In this document: positions 14,768 to 14,805 of the stretch, piece after piece | Numbering within the stretch: the stretch's first letter is position 1 | Layout of the letters: each line of letters begins with the position of its first letter | Assembly: GCA_003162995.1 (NCBI GenBank) | Contig: PLUZ01000150.1 | Coordinates: 441-15,245 of the forward strand | Origin: Methylocapsa sp. | GTDB lineage: Bacteria; Pseudomonadota; Alphaproteobacteria; Rhizobiales; Beijerinckiaceae | DNA: 14,805 nucleotides | Direction: 5' to 3' | The notes under the pieces: model-generated | The model's input: only the letters and a program-made list of their open reading frames with translations | Told to the model about the DNA's origin: nothing | The model's database searches: none | Program-made: the position numbers and the translations under genes

Positions 14768-14805
14768 ATGGTCCCTATGTCTTTGTTTTGCTGCATAATC
14801 TTATC
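14768..14805 (+). CDS. Possible start of a plus-strand gene (cut by the window edge)
   Basis: ATG at 14768 is preceded by a strong Shine-Dalgarno, AGAGGA, 7 nt upstream, and the frame is open to the edge (MVPMSLFCCIIL). The hydrophobic, cysteine-containing start could be a signal peptide or membrane segment. With only 12 codons visible, this rests almost wholly on the binding site. Confidence 0.3.
   Translation, partial: MVPMSLFCCIIL

Noticed and set aside
1..14805. CRISPR array, retron, toxin-antitoxin pair or known phage-defence genes
   Set aside because: No regularly spaced repeats of 20 or more bases, and no reverse transcriptase, nuclease or paired small genes of those types were seen.

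Overview
The window looks like a high-GC alphaproteobacterial chromosome, most likely Hyphomicrobiales. Two things suggest this: the gene run trpA-accD-folC, and an AccD whose N-terminal zinc finger has lost three of its four cysteines. The family (for example Beijerinckiaceae) is a guess. The last ~11.9 kb is dense housekeeping sequence. The first ~2.85 kb is visibly less GC-rich and looks like the end of an integrated element.

Layout: (1) 1-2827: an unrecognised protein cut by the window edge (1-428, minus), about 1.2 kb of mostly non-coding sequence with a cluster of ACA(A/G)TTGG-like motifs, a doubtful small ORF, and a complete tyrosine recombinase (1649-2827, minus) with all catalytic residues. 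(2) 2828-3060: the likely element/chromosome junction, with direct and inverted repeats beside a 59-residue membrane protein. (3) 3060-3739: an HhH-GPD DNA-glycosylase-like protein lacking the catalytic lysine, probably in an operon with the 59-residue protein. (4) 3889-7690, minus: an MFS transporter, ubiE and ubiB in that transcriptional order; UbiE and UbiB serve ubiquinone biosynthesis. (5) 8024-11119, plus: trpA, accD and folC (tryptophan, fatty acid and folate metabolism). trpB is not upstream of trpA. Instead there is a strong terminator-type hairpin 18 nt before the trpA start codon. (6) 11182-13353, minus: malate synthase G (glyoxylate shunt), convergent with folC across a 15-bp palindromic repeat that supplies the glcB stop codon. 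(7) 13712-14482, minus: a SAM-dependent methyltransferase of unknown substrate, followed by a possible new gene start at the right edge.

I see no CRISPR array, rRNA, tRNA, toxin-antitoxin pair or recognisable defence system. The points most worth a second look are the trpA leader hairpin with its seven-codon ORF, the recombinase junction, and the small membrane protein paired with the lysine-less glycosylase homologue. None of them shows a demonstrable new system from sequence alone.
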